A DNA stretch of 64,000 bases, taken from positions 620,001 to 684,000 of the forward strand of contig CAWIZE010000002.1 in assembly GCA_963840545.1 (NCBI GenBank), in the 5' to 3' direction. The notes below the pieces were generated by a model. That model ran no database searches. It was given only the letters and a program-made list of their open reading frames with translations, and had not been told where the DNA came from. Below are positions 15,010 through 25,762 of the stretch, in pieces; position 1 is the first letter of the stretch; each line of letters begins with the position of its first letter. A program made the translations under genes and the position numbers. The stretch is from JAKAWQ01 sp963840545. GTDB lineage: Bacteria > Pseudomonadota > Alphaproteobacteria > Acetobacterales > Acetobacteraceae.

Positions 15010-16450
15010 CGCCTCCCCAACGCCGCCAGCGCCACGTCGAGCCCCGCGCCCCCCGCGTCGATCTCCCGCACCTTGCGCGCCAGCACCCAGGCAGAGGCAT
15101 AGCCATAGCCGAGCGGCAGGCCGAGATCGCCGCTGTCCTTGTCGAGCGGGTAGAGCCGGGCGCGGTCGCCCATCCCCGCGCTCAGCACCTCGAAGCCGAA
15201 GGGCTCGCCGAACAGCAGCCGCAGCGCCGCGTCGGTGAAGCGCCAGAAATCGTTCGGCTCCTCGTGCACCGGCCAGGCCTGCGGGGTGATGTGGTAGGTG
15301 AGGCCGCCCGGCCGCAGCACGCGGTTGATCTCGGCCGCCACGATCCACGGCATCGCCAGGTGCTCGAGCACGGCGGCCGAGAAGATCGCATCGAAGCTCC
15401 CGCGCCCGACGAGGCGGGAAAGCTCGTGCGCGTCGCCCACCACCTCCACGTTCGGCCCAGGATGGACGTCCATCCCGACATAGCGCCCCGCCTTCGGGAA
15501 GCGGCCGCGCAGCCCCTCGCTGCGGCTGCCGACGAGCCTGGCGCCGATCTCCATCACCTCGAGGCCGCGCGCATTGGCCTCGGCGACGAAGCGGGAAAAA
15601 GCCCGGTCCTTCGCCTCCGCCTCGCCGGCGAGCGCCGCCGCCGGCAATGCGGCCGGCTCGGGCAGCGGCAGGGAGAGCCGGGCCGGCCCGGCCTCGGTCT
15701 CGATCGCGAAGCTCGCCGCCTTGCCCGCGCAGCCGGGGACAAAAAGGGAAAAACCGGCGGTGGGCGCGGGGTCCGGCAGCATCGGGTAGTGCGCGATGAG
15801 GTCCGGGCGCGGCGTCAGGCGCGGAACCGGACGCGGCCCGTCGCCGCCGATCACCGCGGCGGACGCGACGCGCCGCTCATAGGCGTGGAGCCAGCCTTGG
15901 ATGTAGCAGCCGCCCCCCTCCTGCCACCACGCCTCGATCGCCCCCGCGGCGGGCAGTGTTTCGCCCTTGCCGCCCGCCTCCTGCCCGAACGGATGCATCG
16001 CACCGGGCGGATGCGGCGGCAGGGCGAGCCCGCGAAAGCCGGGCACGTCGGCGTTGCAGGCGAGCCGGATCGGCGCCCGTCGCCCGAGTGCCGCCGCCGC
16101 GAGGCGGCGCTGCCAGGCGCTCGGAGCGCCCGGGGTCGCGGCGGCCGGCTGGAATGCGAAGAGGAAAAAACTCGCCCCGGGGGGATTGGCGAAAGCGGGA
16201 AAGCCGAACGAGATCTCGGCGCCCGGGCGGACCCGTTCGAGCCTGCGCGGCGCGCGTTTCTCCCCTTCGCGGGTCGAGCGAGCAGGAAGGAGACCGGCCC
16301 GCGCTCAGGATCGAGCGGCGGCGTCGGCAGGCGGATCGCCGCCAGCTCCGCGGGTGCCGCGAACCGCTCGGCGAGCACCGGGCGTCCCAGGGCCCGCCCC
16401 AGGCTGCGGAGGCTCAGAGCCAGTAAGCCTCTCGCCAACCGCGCCGCCAT
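14991..16450 (-). pseudogene. SAM-dependent methyltransferase gene with an internal frameshift
   Basis: The downstream frame (from about 16300 to 14991) encodes a class I methyltransferase: GRYVGMDVHPGPNVEVVGDA is the SAM-binding strand region, followed by FDAIFSAAVLEHLAMPW and NRVLRPGGLTYHITPQAWP. A sensible start is missing in that frame (the first GTG, at 16046, is within conserved-looking sequence). A neighbouring frame gives ATG 16450 and MAARLARGLLALSLRSLGRA through GPVSFLLA, then turns to Arg-rich noise, while the main frame becomes sensible as EGEKRAPRRLERVRPGAEIS. The switch must occur near 16270-16305. Either the gene is broken or a base is wrong. The methylated substrate is unknown. 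Confidence 0.7.
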
Positions 16451-16491
16451 GCTCCGCCGCTACCATGCCGCAGCCGCGGCGGACAAGCGGC

Positions 16492-16689
16492 TTAGAAGTC
16501 GGTCACGCGGCCCTTGTACTGCCAGTCGCCATAGCGGGTCGGCTCCGGGCCCGGCGGCCCGCCGACCTCCTTCGCAGCCGGTTGCGGCTCGGGCTTCCGC
16601 CCCTCCGGCTTCGTCGCTGTCGTCGTCGCTGTCTGCGTCGCCGGGGCTGGCGCCACCGCTGGTTCGGCCTTCGTCTTGTCCTCGCTCAT
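16492..16689 (-). CDS. DUF1674 protein, succinate dehydrogenase assembly factor 4 homolog
   Basis: The 65-residue protein is a flexible Ala/Pro/Thr/Lys-rich N-terminus followed by the diagnostic tail GGPPGPEPTRYGDWQYKGRV ending in TDF. Mitochondrial SDHAF4 with this same tail binds the flavinylated SDHA subunit and helps it join SDHB; bacterial DUF1674 proteins are presumed to act alike. It starts at ATG 16689 (MSEDKTKAEP) and lies 64 bases beyond ccmI on the same strand. The sdh operon itself is 23 kb away. The tail is so characteristic that the family call is firm, although the assembly role here is by homology. Confidence 0.88.
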   Translation of the reverse strand: MSEDKTKAEPAVAPAPATQTATTTATKPEGRKPEPQPAAKEVGGPPGPEPTRYGDWQYKGRVTDF

Positions 16690-16753
16690 GGGCCTGATAA
16701 GGGGCGGCGCAACGGGGGCCGCAAGGATCATCCGCAAGGATCATCCGCGAGGA

Positions 16754-17485
16754 TCACCGGCCGCCCGCCTCGGCCAGGCGCTGCTCGGCGAGCGCCCGCC
16801 AGGGCGCATCCGCCGGCGCCCCTGCCAGCGCCTGGCGGAAGAGGTCGGCCGCCTTGGCGTTGACGCGGCCGGCGGCGCGGGTCTCGGCCTCCGCCGTCGC
16901 CGCCGCCAGCGCCGGGTCGAACCGGTCGGCGAGCGCCGCCCGCCAGGCGGTGGCGGCGGCGGCGAAATCGCCGTTCTCCGCCTCGGCCCGGCCGAGCAGC
17001 AGGAAGCCCTCGCGCGCCGGCTCCGATTTCGGGTCGAGCGCCGCCAGCCGCCGGTGCAGATCGGCAATCAGCCGGCCCAGCTCCTGGCGCTGCACCCGCG
17101 CGGCCGCGAGCCGCGGCGCCAGCGGCGCGGCGGGCAGCCCCGGATCGCCGGCGGGCAGGTAGAGCGCCAGCGCCGCCAGCGGAATCGCCGCGAGCACGCA
17201 AGCCAGCACGCCGAACCCGGCCCGATACCCTGGCCTTGCCGCCGTCACCGCCTCCGGCTCGGCATCGGCGGCGAGCAGCCTGCGCTCCACCTCCCGCACC
17301 GCCAGGCCATGCTCCGCCTCGCCGATCCGGTTCTCCGCCCGATCGCGCGCAAGCTCGGCGAGCTGGGCGCGATAGAGGGCGAGCGCCGCCCCCCGCCGCC
17401 CGCGCGCGCCGCGCGCGCCGACGAAGGCGAACACGGCCGGCGCGAGCGCGGCCGCGGAAAGCAGCGCGAAGAGGCCCCACAGCAT
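16754..17485 (-). CDS. ccmI: cytochrome c maturation protein CcmI (CycH)
   Basis: CcmI is the membrane-anchored chaperone that presents apocytochrome c to the haem ligation complex. The 243-residue product has an N-terminal membrane helix (residues 2-23), a cytoplasmic heptad-rich loop with YRAQLAELARDRAENRIGEA then EHGLAVREVERRLL, a second membrane helix (GFGVLACVLAAIPLAALALY) and a periplasmic TPR-like C-terminal part (EPAREGFLLLGRAEAENGDF). It is shorter than many CcmI proteins, having few TPR units. It is the last gene of the ccm run. Confidence 0.92.
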   Translation of the reverse strand: MLWGLFALLSAAALAPAVFAFVGARGARGRRGAALALYRAQLAELARDRAENRIGEAEHGLAVREVERRLLAADAEPEAVTAARPGYRAGFGVLACVLAAIPLAALALYLPAGDPGLPAAPLAPRLAAARVQRQELGRLIADLHRRLAALDPKSEPAREGFLLLGRAEAENGDFAAAATAWRAALADRFDPALAAATAEAETRAAGRVNAKAADLFRQALAGAPADAPWRALAEQRLAEAGGR

Positions 17486-17506
17486 GATCCCAGGCGTTCC
17501 CCCGGC

Positions 17507-17938
17507 CTACTCGAGCAGCTCGGCGAGCCGGATCTTCTCGGCCTCCGTCAGGACCGGGGGTTCGGTGCGTCGCCGCCGCGCCGCCAGCGCCGCCGCCAGC
17601 CCCGCCAGCGGCGCCAGCACCGGAACCGACCAGAGCAGCAGCGTCAGCCGGTTAAACGGCGGATCGAGGCGGATGAAATCGCCGTACCGCGCCGTCATCC
17701 ACTGCATGATCTGGTGGTTCGTCCGCCCCGCCGCGATCTGCTGGCGGATGATGTGGCGGATGTCGGCCGCGAGCGAAGCGTTCGACTCCTCGACGCTTTC
17801 GCCCTGGCAGACGATGCAGCGGAGATTGCCGCCGATGGCCTCCGCCCGCGCCTCTTCGGCCGGCGTCAGCGAGGGCGCGGCGGCGAGCGCGGGAACACCC
17901 GCAAGAACGAGCGCCAGAACCGCTGCGAGGCGCCGCAT
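17507..17938 (-). CDS. ccmH: cytochrome c maturation protein CcmH
   Basis: CcmH is a periplasmic thioredoxin-like protein that keeps apocytochrome CXXCH cysteines reduced. The 143-residue product has a signal peptide (MRRLAAVLALVLAGVPALAA), the RCIVCQGESVEESNA motif containing the redox CxxC, the helical ARYGDFIRLDPPF segment and a C-terminal membrane anchor (LLLWSVPVLAPLAGLAAALA) followed by a cytosolic tail. The ATG overlaps the ccmG stop by one base. Confidence 0.95.
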   Translation of the reverse strand: MRRLAAVLALVLAGVPALAAAPSLTPAEEARAEAIGGNLRCIVCQGESVEESNASLAADIRHIIRQQIAAGRTNHQIMQWMTARYGDFIRLDPPFNRLTLLLWSVPVLAPLAGLAAALAARRRRTEPPVLTEAEKIRLAELLE

Positions 17939-18504
17939 CAGGCGTATTTCCTGAGCAGCGGATCGAGCGTGCCGGCAATCGTCTCGGCCGAGAGCGGGCC
18001 GCCGATATGCCAGCGGATCACCCCGGTCCGATCGACCAGGAAGCTCTCCGGCACCCCGCTGATCCCCCAGGCGATCGCGGCCTCGCCGGTGTTGTCGGCG
18101 CCGAGCTGGGCATAGGGGTCGCCGTCCGCGCCGAGGAAGCCGGCCATCGCCGTCTCGGAATCCTGGTAGGCGATCCCCCAGACCGAAGTCCCCCGGGCCT
18201 TGAGCTGCATCAGCAGCGGATGCTCGGCGTGGCACGGGACGCACCAGGAGGCGAAGAAATTGACCAGCACCGGCTGCGCCAGGTTCTGCAGATCGGCGGC
18301 GGAGAAGCCGGCCCCCGGGGCCGCTTGCGTCACGGTGAAGGGCGGCGGCAGGTGGCCGACGAGCAGGTTGGGCACCGCGTGCGGGTCGTAGGTTCCGCTC
18401 TGCATGCGGTTCAGCACCCAGAGGAATCCGAGACCGCCGGCCGCGGCGATCCCGAGGGGGGCTGCGAACAAAAGCCGCCGGCGCGTGGCGGTGGCCGGCG
18501 GCAT
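17938..18504 (-). CDS. ccmG: thiol:disulfide interchange protein CcmG (DsbE)
   Basis: CcmG is a membrane-tethered periplasmic thioredoxin that passes electrons to CcmH or apocytochrome c. The 188-residue protein has an N-terminal anchor (residues 9-31), the active site FFASWCVPCHAEHP, the buried-acid GIAYQD segment and the cis-Pro loop GVPESFLVD. It overlaps ccmF by one base and ccmH by one, so the three genes are translated in coupled fashion. Confidence 0.96.
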   Translation of the reverse strand: MPPATATRRRLLFAAPLGIAAAGGLGFLWVLNRMQSGTYDPHAVPNLLVGHLPPPFTVTQAAPGAGFSAADLQNLAQPVLVNFFASWCVPCHAEHPLLMQLKARGTSVWGIAYQDSETAMAGFLGADGDPYAQLGADNTGEAAIAWGISGVPESFLVDRTGVIRWHIGGPLSAETIAGTLDPLLRKYA

Positions 18505-20468
18505 CAGGCGGACACCCCCGCTGCCCGTGCCGCCCGTCGCGCGGGGGCGCCGACCCTGAGCCGCCGATCGGCGAGCGAGAGGCCGCTGCCCGCCGCCATC
18601 ACCAGCGCGCCGAGCCAGATCCAGGGCGCGAGCGGGTCGTAGCGTAGCCGCACCTCCGCCCCGCCATCATGCACGGCGCCGAGCGCGGTATAGAGATCGA
18701 CCACGAGATCGGTGCGGATGGCGGTGTCGGTGACCGCCGTCTGCTGCACCGGGAAGGCCCGGTCGGCCGGGTGCAGGATCGCGATCGTCCGCCCGTCCCG
18801 GCTCACCCGTAGGGTCGCTGTACGGGCCATATAGTCAGCTCCCGGCCGGTCGACGAGCGATTGCAATGTCCATTGGTCGCCGGCGAACGCGACGCTTTGG
18901 CCGGGACGCATGAAGACGACGCGCTGGCTTGCCAGTGTCATGCCGGCGATGCCGGCGACCGTCACGCCGAGCCCGGCATGGGCGATCGCCGCGCCGATGG
19001 CGGCGGTGGGCAGGCCCGTGAGCCGGGAGAAGCTCTCTCCCAACGGGGCGCGGAAGAGGCGGATCCGGCCGCCGAGATCGGCCGCGGCCCCGAGCACCAG
19101 CCAGAGGCTGCCGGCGAAGCCGAGCGCCGCCAGCCCGTGCCAGCCGAGGGAAGCGACGATGCCGACCCCGGCCGCCACCAGCGCCACCCACCAAAGGCGC
19201 AGCAGGGCGGGGAAAAGCTCGGCGCGCTTCCAGGAGAGCATCGGGCCGATCGGCATCGCCAGGATCAGGGGGGCGGTGAGCGGCAGCACGGTCGCGTTGA
19301 AGAAGGGCTTGCCGACCGAGAGCTGGACGCCCGCAAGCAGGTTGGCGAAGGGCGGGTAAAGCGTCCCGGTCAGGACCACCGCGGCGATCGAGCAGAGCAG
19401 GATGTTGTTGAGCACGAGCGCGCCTTCGCGCGAGAGCACGGCGAAGAAGCCTGAGGGGGCGAGCACCGGCGCGCGCACGGCGAAAAGGAGCAGGCTCGGG
19501 ACGACGACGAGCCCGAGCAGGACCAGGATGAAGAGGCCGCGTTCGGGGTCGTTGGCGAAGGCGTGCACCGAATTGAGGATGCCCGAGCGGGTGAGGAAGG
19601 TGCCGCACAGGCTGAGCGCGAAGGTGGCGATCGCCAGCAGGACGGTCCAGGTTTTGAGCGCGTCGCGCTTCTCGACGACGATCGCCGAATGGAGGAGCGC
19701 GGTGCCGGTGAGCCAGGGCAGGAGCGAGGAGTTCTCGACCGGGTCCCAGAACCAGAACCCGCCCCAGCCGAGATCATAGTACGCCCACCAGGAGCCGAGC
19801 GCGATGCCGCAGGTGAGGAAGCACCAGGACGCCAGCGCCCAGGGCCGCACCCAGCGGCCCCAGGCCGCATCGACCCTTCCTTCGAGCAACGCGGCGACGG
19901 CGAAGGCGAAGGGCACCGAGAAGCCGACATAACCGAGGTAAAGAATGGGCGGATGGATCGCGAGCGCCGGGTCCTGCAGCAGCGCGTTCATGCCCTGGCC
20001 CTGCATCGGCGGCGGCCAGATGCGGGTGAACGGGTTCGAGGCGGTCAGCGCGAAGAGGAGAAAACCGGCGGCGACCGCGCCGAGCACCCCGATCACGCGC
20101 GCCCTCAGGCCCGAGGGCAGGTTCCCGCCAAAGGCCGCGACGGCGGCGCCGCACAGCGCCAGCACCAGGCACCAGAGCAGGATCGAGCCGTCGTGGTTCC
20201 CCCAGGTTCCGGCGATCCGGTAGAAGAGCGGGGCCTGGCTCTGGCTGTAGGCGGCGACGTTGCGCACCGAGAAGTCGGAGACGACATTGCTCCAGACGAG
20301 GGCGGCGAAGGCGGTCCCGATGGCGATGAGCTGGCCGAGCGCGAGGCCGGGCGCGGTCGCCATCAGCCTTGTGTCGCGAGCCTCGGCGCCGATCAGCGGC
20401 AGCACCGCCTGTACGGCGGCGAGGCAGCAGGCCAGCGCCAAGGCGAAGTTGCCGAGTTCCGGGATCAT
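18504..20468 (-). CDS. ccmF: haem lyase subunit CcmF
   Basis: CcmF ligates haem from CcmE to apocytochrome c at the periplasmic face of the inner membrane. The 654-residue protein has about 15 hydrophobic segments and the WWD haem-handling domain (GWGGFWFWDPVENSSLLPWL, about residues 233-252), with conserved membrane His in TWGNHDGSILLW and LLHSAIV. The C-terminal part has the periplasmic domain before the last helix. It is 7 bases downstream of ccmE. Length fits the family. Confidence 0.97.
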   Translation of the reverse strand: MIPELGNFALALACCLAAVQAVLPLIGAEARDTRLMATAPGLALGQLIAIGTAFAALVWSNVVSDFSVRNVAAYSQSQAPLFYRIAGTWGNHDGSILLWCLVLALCGAAVAAFGGNLPSGLRARVIGVLGAVAAGFLLFALTASNPFTRIWPPPMQGQGMNALLQDPALAIHPPILYLGYVGFSVPFAFAVAALLEGRVDAAWGRWVRPWALASWCFLTCGIALGSWWAYYDLGWGGFWFWDPVENSSLLPWLTGTALLHSAIVVEKRDALKTWTVLLAIATFALSLCGTFLTRSGILNSVHAFANDPERGLFILVLLGLVVVPSLLLFAVRAPVLAPSGFFAVLSREGALVLNNILLCSIAAVVLTGTLYPPFANLLAGVQLSVGKPFFNATVLPLTAPLILAMPIGPMLSWKRAELFPALLRLWWVALVAAGVGIVASLGWHGLAALGFAGSLWLVLGAAADLGGRIRLFRAPLGESFSRLTGLPTAAIGAAIAHAGLGVTVAGIAGMTLASQRVVFMRPGQSVAFAGDQWTLQSLVDRPGADYMARTATLRVSRDGRTIAILHPADRAFPVQQTAVTDTAIRTDLVVDLYTALGAVHDGGAEVRLRYDPLAPWIWLGALVMAAGSGLSLADRRLRVGAPARRAARAAGVSA

Positions 20469-20475
20469 CGCGCTC

Positions 20476-21000
20476 TCAGCTCCCGCTCTGCTTCGCCGCC
20501 GGGATCGACCCAGGGATCGACATCGTGTCCCAGGTGGCGGCGGGCGGCGGCGGCCCGGCCTTGGGGTTCCAGAGGCCGCGCTTCTTCAGTGCCTCGACGA
20601 TTGCGGGCGGCATGTAATCGGCATCGTGCTTGGCCAGCACCTCGTCGGCGCGAAACACCCCGTCGGCGGCGAGCCGGCCGGTGACGACCACGCCCTGCCC
20701 TTCGCGGAAAAGGCCCGGGAGGAGGCCGGCGAAGTGGACCGGGACCGAATCATGTCCGTCGGTGATCCGGAAGCGCACCAGCGGCCGGCCGCCGATCACC
20801 ACATGGGCGACGCTGCCCTGCTGGACGAGGCCGCCGAGCCGGACGATCCGGCCCATATCGCCCGGCCTCGCGGCAAGATCCGAGGGGGTGACGAAGAAGA
20901 CGATGCTGTCGCTGAAGGCGGTGAGCGCGAGCCCCGTCGCCGTACCAAGCCCGGCGAGGCAGGCGAGCAGCACCAGGAGACGCCGCCGCTTGCGGGTCAT
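20476..21000 (-). CDS. ccmE: haem chaperone CcmE
   Basis: CcmE binds haem covalently in the periplasm and hands it to CcmF. The 174-residue protein has one N-terminal membrane helix (LLVLLACLAGLGTATGLAL), an OB-fold with RPLVRFRITDG, and the haem-binding motif AKHDADYMPP, whose His is the covalent ligand and Tyr the axial ligand. The C-terminal tail is Pro-rich. GAGGAGGAC precedes ATG 21000, which overlaps the end of ccmD by 4 bases. Confidence 0.96.
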   Translation of the reverse strand: MTRKRRRLLVLLACLAGLGTATGLALTAFSDSIVFFVTPSDLAARPGDMGRIVRLGGLVQQGSVAHVVIGGRPLVRFRITDGHDSVPVHFAGLLPGLFREGQGVVVTGRLAADGVFRADEVLAKHDADYMPPAIVEALKKRGLWNPKAGPPPPAATWDTMSIPGSIPAAKQSGS

Positions 21001-21140
21001 GTCCTCCTCCCGGCGCGAGGATCGACGGCGGCGAGCCGCAGCGAAGCCCGGCGGAGCCGCGCCCAGGCGGCGAGCGCGAGCGCTGCCGGCACCAGGATGC
21101 CGGCCGCATAGGAGGCGACGATGAACGGATAGACGTTCAT
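20997..21140 (-). CDS. ccmD: haem exporter accessory protein CcmD
   Basis: The 47-residue peptide MNVYPFIVASYAAGILVPAA then LALAAWARLRRASLRLAAVD has the CcmD pattern: one membrane helix preceded by an aromatic N-terminus and followed by a basic tail. CcmD is needed to release holo-CcmE from the CcmABC complex. It lies between ccmC and ccmE with 4-base overlaps at both ends, which supports the call although the sequence itself is short. Confidence 0.88.
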   Translation of the reverse strand: MNVYPFIVASYAAGILVPAALALAAWARLRRASLRLAAVDPRAGRRT

Positions 21141-21967
21141 CCCGTGCCCAACCCGGCGGCGGCGGTACTGCCGCGTCCGGGACCCCGCTCGGCACCCATC
21201 GCGCGCGCCGCGAGCAGGGCCGCGATCCGGCGCTCGAGCACGGCGGCGCGGAGCCGGGCGAGGACGATCGCGGCGAAGCCGAGGCTGTAGCCGAGCGCGG
21301 TGACGAGCAGCGGCCAGAGCATCGAGATGTAGATCGTCGGCGCGGAAAAGAGGCCGAGGCTGTTGCCCTGGTGCAGGGTGTTCCACCAGACGACGCTGAA
21401 ATGGATGATCGGCAGGTCGACGATGCCGATCAGCGCCAGGATCGCGCCGGCGCGATACCCACGCGCCGGCTCGTCGAAGGCGCGGACGAGGGCGATCTGG
21501 CCGAGATAGAGAAAGAAAAGCACCAGCATCGAAGTGAGCCGCGCGTCCCACACCCACCAGGCGCCCCACATCGGCTTGCCCCAGAGGCTGCCGGTGACCA
21601 GGCAGAGGGCGGCGAAGCAGGCTCCCACCGGGGCGATCTCGGTGGCGGCGAGGTCGGCGAGCGGATGGCGCCAGACCAGTGCGGCGGCGGAGGCGGCGGC
21701 GAGCGCGAAATAGCCCGAGAGGGCGAGCCAGGCCGCCGGCACATGGACATACATGATCCGCGCGGCCTGCCCCTGCTGCCAGTCCGGCGGGGCGACGAAG
21801 GCGCCCCAGAAGAGCCCGACCGCGGTGAGCACGATCCCACCGGCCGCCAGCCACGGCAGCACCCGCCCCGAAAACCGCAGGAAGCGTCCGGGATTGGCGA
21901 AACGATGGACCCCACGCCCGCCCCTTGCCGAAGGAGCGGTCGCGGGCGGCGCGACGGCGGGTTCCAC
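21137..21967 (-). CDS. ccmC: haem transporter subunit CcmC
   Basis: CcmC delivers haem to CcmE. The product has six membrane helices and the WWD-type haem motif WGAWWVWDARLTS, flanked by conserved His in YVHVPAAW and WWNTLHQG. Frames allow an ATG at 22027, but its first 20 residues look non-coding; the GTG at 21967 is nearer the conserved HRFANPGRF start. The order ccmC-D-E-F-G-H-I is kept, while ccmA and ccmB, the ABC part, are not in the window. Confidence 0.9.
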   Translation of the reverse strand: MEPAVAPPATAPSARGGRGVHRFANPGRFLRFSGRVLPWLAAGGIVLTAVGLFWGAFVAPPDWQQGQAARIMYVHVPAAWLALSGYFALAAASAAALVWRHPLADLAATEIAPVGACFAALCLVTGSLWGKPMWGAWWVWDARLTSMLVLFFLYLGQIALVRAFDEPARGYRAGAILALIGIVDLPIIHFSVVWWNTLHQGNSLGLFSAPTIYISMLWPLLVTALGYSLGFAAIVLARLRAAVLERRIAALLAARAMGAERGPGRGSTAAAGLGTG

Positions 21968-22056
21968 GCCGCGCAACTTAGGGCAAGGGCAGGCCGATTT
22001 GAAGCGCCGGCCGGTCGTCCTTAGCATGACCCGGCCCCTGACAAGGATGCGGCGCG

Positions 22057-22470
22057 ATGCAGTACTGGCTGGTCAAGTCCGAGCCCGAGGCGTTCAGCTG
22101 GCAGCTTCAGGTGGCGAACGGGACCGAGCCCTGGACGGGCGTGCGCAACCATGCGGCCAAGCGCAACCTGATGGCGATGCGCCGCGGCGACCGCGCCTTT
22201 TTCTACCATTCGAACGTCGGCAAGGAGATCGTCGGTGTGGTCGAAATCCTCCGCGAGGCCTATCCCGACCCGACCGCGAAGGAGGAGGGGTGGGTCGCGG
22301 TGGACGTCAAGGCCGTGGCGCCCATGCCCCGGCCGGTGACGCTGGCGGCGATCAAGGCCGACCCCGCATTTGCCGATTTCCTGCTCGTGCGCCAGGCGCG
22401 GCTCTCGGTGATGCCGGTGAGTGCTGCGCAATGGCGGCGGATTTGCACGCTCGGCGGCTGGCGCGGATGA
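22057..22470 (+). CDS. EVE-domain protein
   Basis: The 137-residue protein is a single EVE domain (PUA-like fold): YWLVKSEPEAFSW at the start, WTGVRNHAAKRNL, GDRAFFYHSNVGKEIVGVVE and a DVKAVAPMPRPVTL strand. EVE proteins are thought to bind modified bases in DNA or RNA; the physiological target here is unknown. It is divergent from ccmC, with the two starts 89 bases apart. Length and conserved aromatic cage residues are normal. Confidence 0.93.
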   Translation: MQYWLVKSEPEAFSWQLQVANGTEPWTGVRNHAAKRNLMAMRRGDRAFFYHSNVGKEIVGVVEILREAYPDPTAKEEGWVAVDVKAVAPMPRPVTLAAIKADPAFADFLLVRQARLSVMPVSAAQWRRICTLGGWRG

Positions 22471-22598
22471 GGCGGGGCCTGATTGATGCTGCATCGCAAC
22501 ATCCAAGGCTCGCCGCCGCCGCCCGGACGGCGCCCTTGCCGGCCACCGCGGCGGTCCGGTAATCAAAGAGAAAATCCTGAAGCAGTGGAGGGCGTCCG

Positions 22599-24533
<1,935 letters not shown>

Positions 24534-24540
24534 GCGAAGG

Positions 24541-24660
24541 AAGACCAGGGGACGCTGTCCCCTGGAGGGGTTCCCATCGCGCTTGTGCGATGGGAACCCC
24601 ACCTGCCAAGGGCCCCAGGCCGTAGCGGGGGTTCCAAGGGGGCGAAGCCCCCTTTGGCTT
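24541..24660. terminator. hairpin-rich repeat region, probable bidirectional terminator
   Basis: Between the convergent acs and rpfF-like genes is a perfect 14-bp stem (24567-24580 with 24587-24600, loop GCTTGT) built on GGGGTTCCCATCGC. To its left is CAGGGGACGCTGTCCCCTGG, and to its right CCAAGGGGGCGAAGCCCCCT followed by TTGG, both self-complementary. There is no T-run, so factor-independent termination is not certain. The CAGGGG-type arms recur in two other intergenic regions here. Confidence 0.65.
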
Positions 24661-25645
24661 AGGCCGTCCGCGCCTCCCGGGGGAGGCTGAGCGCGGCCAT
24701 GCGTTTGTCCTGCGAGGCGACCAGCCGTTCCATCTTCCTGAGGTCGGGCTCCTGGAGGCGGAGCGCCGCGTCGACCCAGATATCGACGACGTCGCGCAGC
24801 TCCTCGAGCGTCACCGGCCGCACCCGCTGGCGCGCCTGGAACATCGCGTAATGGGCGTTCCATTTGCGCCGGTGGCTGTCGATATAGTCGCGGACCACGG
24901 ATTCGCCCTCGCCCTCGTCCGCCAGCACGTCGACGATGCCCATCTCGTGGAGCTCGGAAGCCGTGTAGATGCGCCCGCTCGTGATCAGCTTCTCGGCCCG
25001 CAGCACGTCGAGGCGACGCGAGAGGAAGCTGTACGCGCCCATCCCCGGGAAGAGATTGAACAGGATTTCGGGCAGCCCCATCTTCGCGTTTCTCTCGGCG
25101 ACGATCGTGTTGAGCGAGAGCGCGCATTCGAACCCGCCGCCCAGCGCGTCGCCCTGCACGAGCGCGATCGTCACCAGCGGGACATGGAACGCGGCCGAAT
25201 TGCGGTACACGGCCTCGATCGCGTAATGGGCGTAGCGCGTCATCGCCGCCCGGTCATTCTTGCGGATGCGGTCGATGAAGAAGCCGAGATCGCCGCCGAG
25301 ATTGTAGATGCCGGGCGTGTTCGAGCCCCAGACGAAATAGCGGTAGGGCGAACGTCCCTCGGCGCGCTGCGCCTCGAAGAGGTGGCGAATCGAATGCTGC
25401 ATCCGGGTGATGTCGCGCAGGACGGGCGCGGTGAAGCTCGGTCGCCCGAGCGGCGCCATGTAGCACCACAGGGTCTCGTTGTCGGGGTCCAGGTTCAGTT
25501 CCAGGTTTTCGTAGCGCTCCACTCCGTTTTCCGTGCTCGGGGCGCGCCGCGCCGGAGGCTGGAGGCGGACAATGTCCGAGGCTTCGGAGAGCATCAGATG
25601 ATCGTGGCTCTCGAGTGCCTCCGGAATCTTCGGCAAGGACGTCAT
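24659..25645 (-). CDS. RpfF-like DSF (diffusible signal factor) synthase, crotonase superfamily
   Basis: The 328-residue protein closely follows Xanthomonas RpfF: the oxyanion region SNTPGIYNLGGDLGFF, ALVQGDALGGGFECALSLNT with the first catalytic Glu, and MGLPEILFNLFPGMGAYSFL with the second. The C-terminal IWVDAALRLQEPDLRKMERLV is also RpfF-like and not general to enoyl-CoA hydratases. RpfF makes cis-2-unsaturated fatty acid signals from acyl-ACP. GAGGAG precedes ATG 25645. No rpfC or rpfG sensor genes lie nearby, so perception would be encoded elsewhere. An N-terminal extension of about 40 residues is longer than in RpfF. Confidence 0.83.
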   Translation of the reverse strand: MTSLPKIPEALESHDHLMLSEASDIVRLQPPARRAPSTENGVERYENLELNLDPDNETLWCYMAPLGRPSFTAPVLRDITRMQHSIRHLFEAQRAEGRSPYRYFVWGSNTPGIYNLGGDLGFFIDRIRKNDRAAMTRYAHYAIEAVYRNSAAFHVPLVTIALVQGDALGGGFECALSLNTIVAERNAKMGLPEILFNLFPGMGAYSFLSRRLDVLRAEKLITSGRIYTASELHEMGIVDVLADEGEGESVVRDYIDSHRRKWNAHYAMFQARQRVRPVTLEELRDVVDIWVDAALRLQEPDLRKMERLVASQDKRMAALSLPREARTA

Positions 25646-25762
25646 GACAGGGCTCCTCAATCGACGGGCGGATGCCGCCATCACCGGCGGCGGGCTGCGG
25701 CGGCATTATTGCCGAGTTGTGGAAAAATGCGTGTAAAATACTTCAGAAGTGGAAAAGGAAGA

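Noticed and set aside
21968..22027. N-terminal extension of CcmC from ATG 22027
   Set aside because: The extra 20 residues do not resemble CcmC and read like non-coding sequence; the start at 21967 is preferred, with some doubt.
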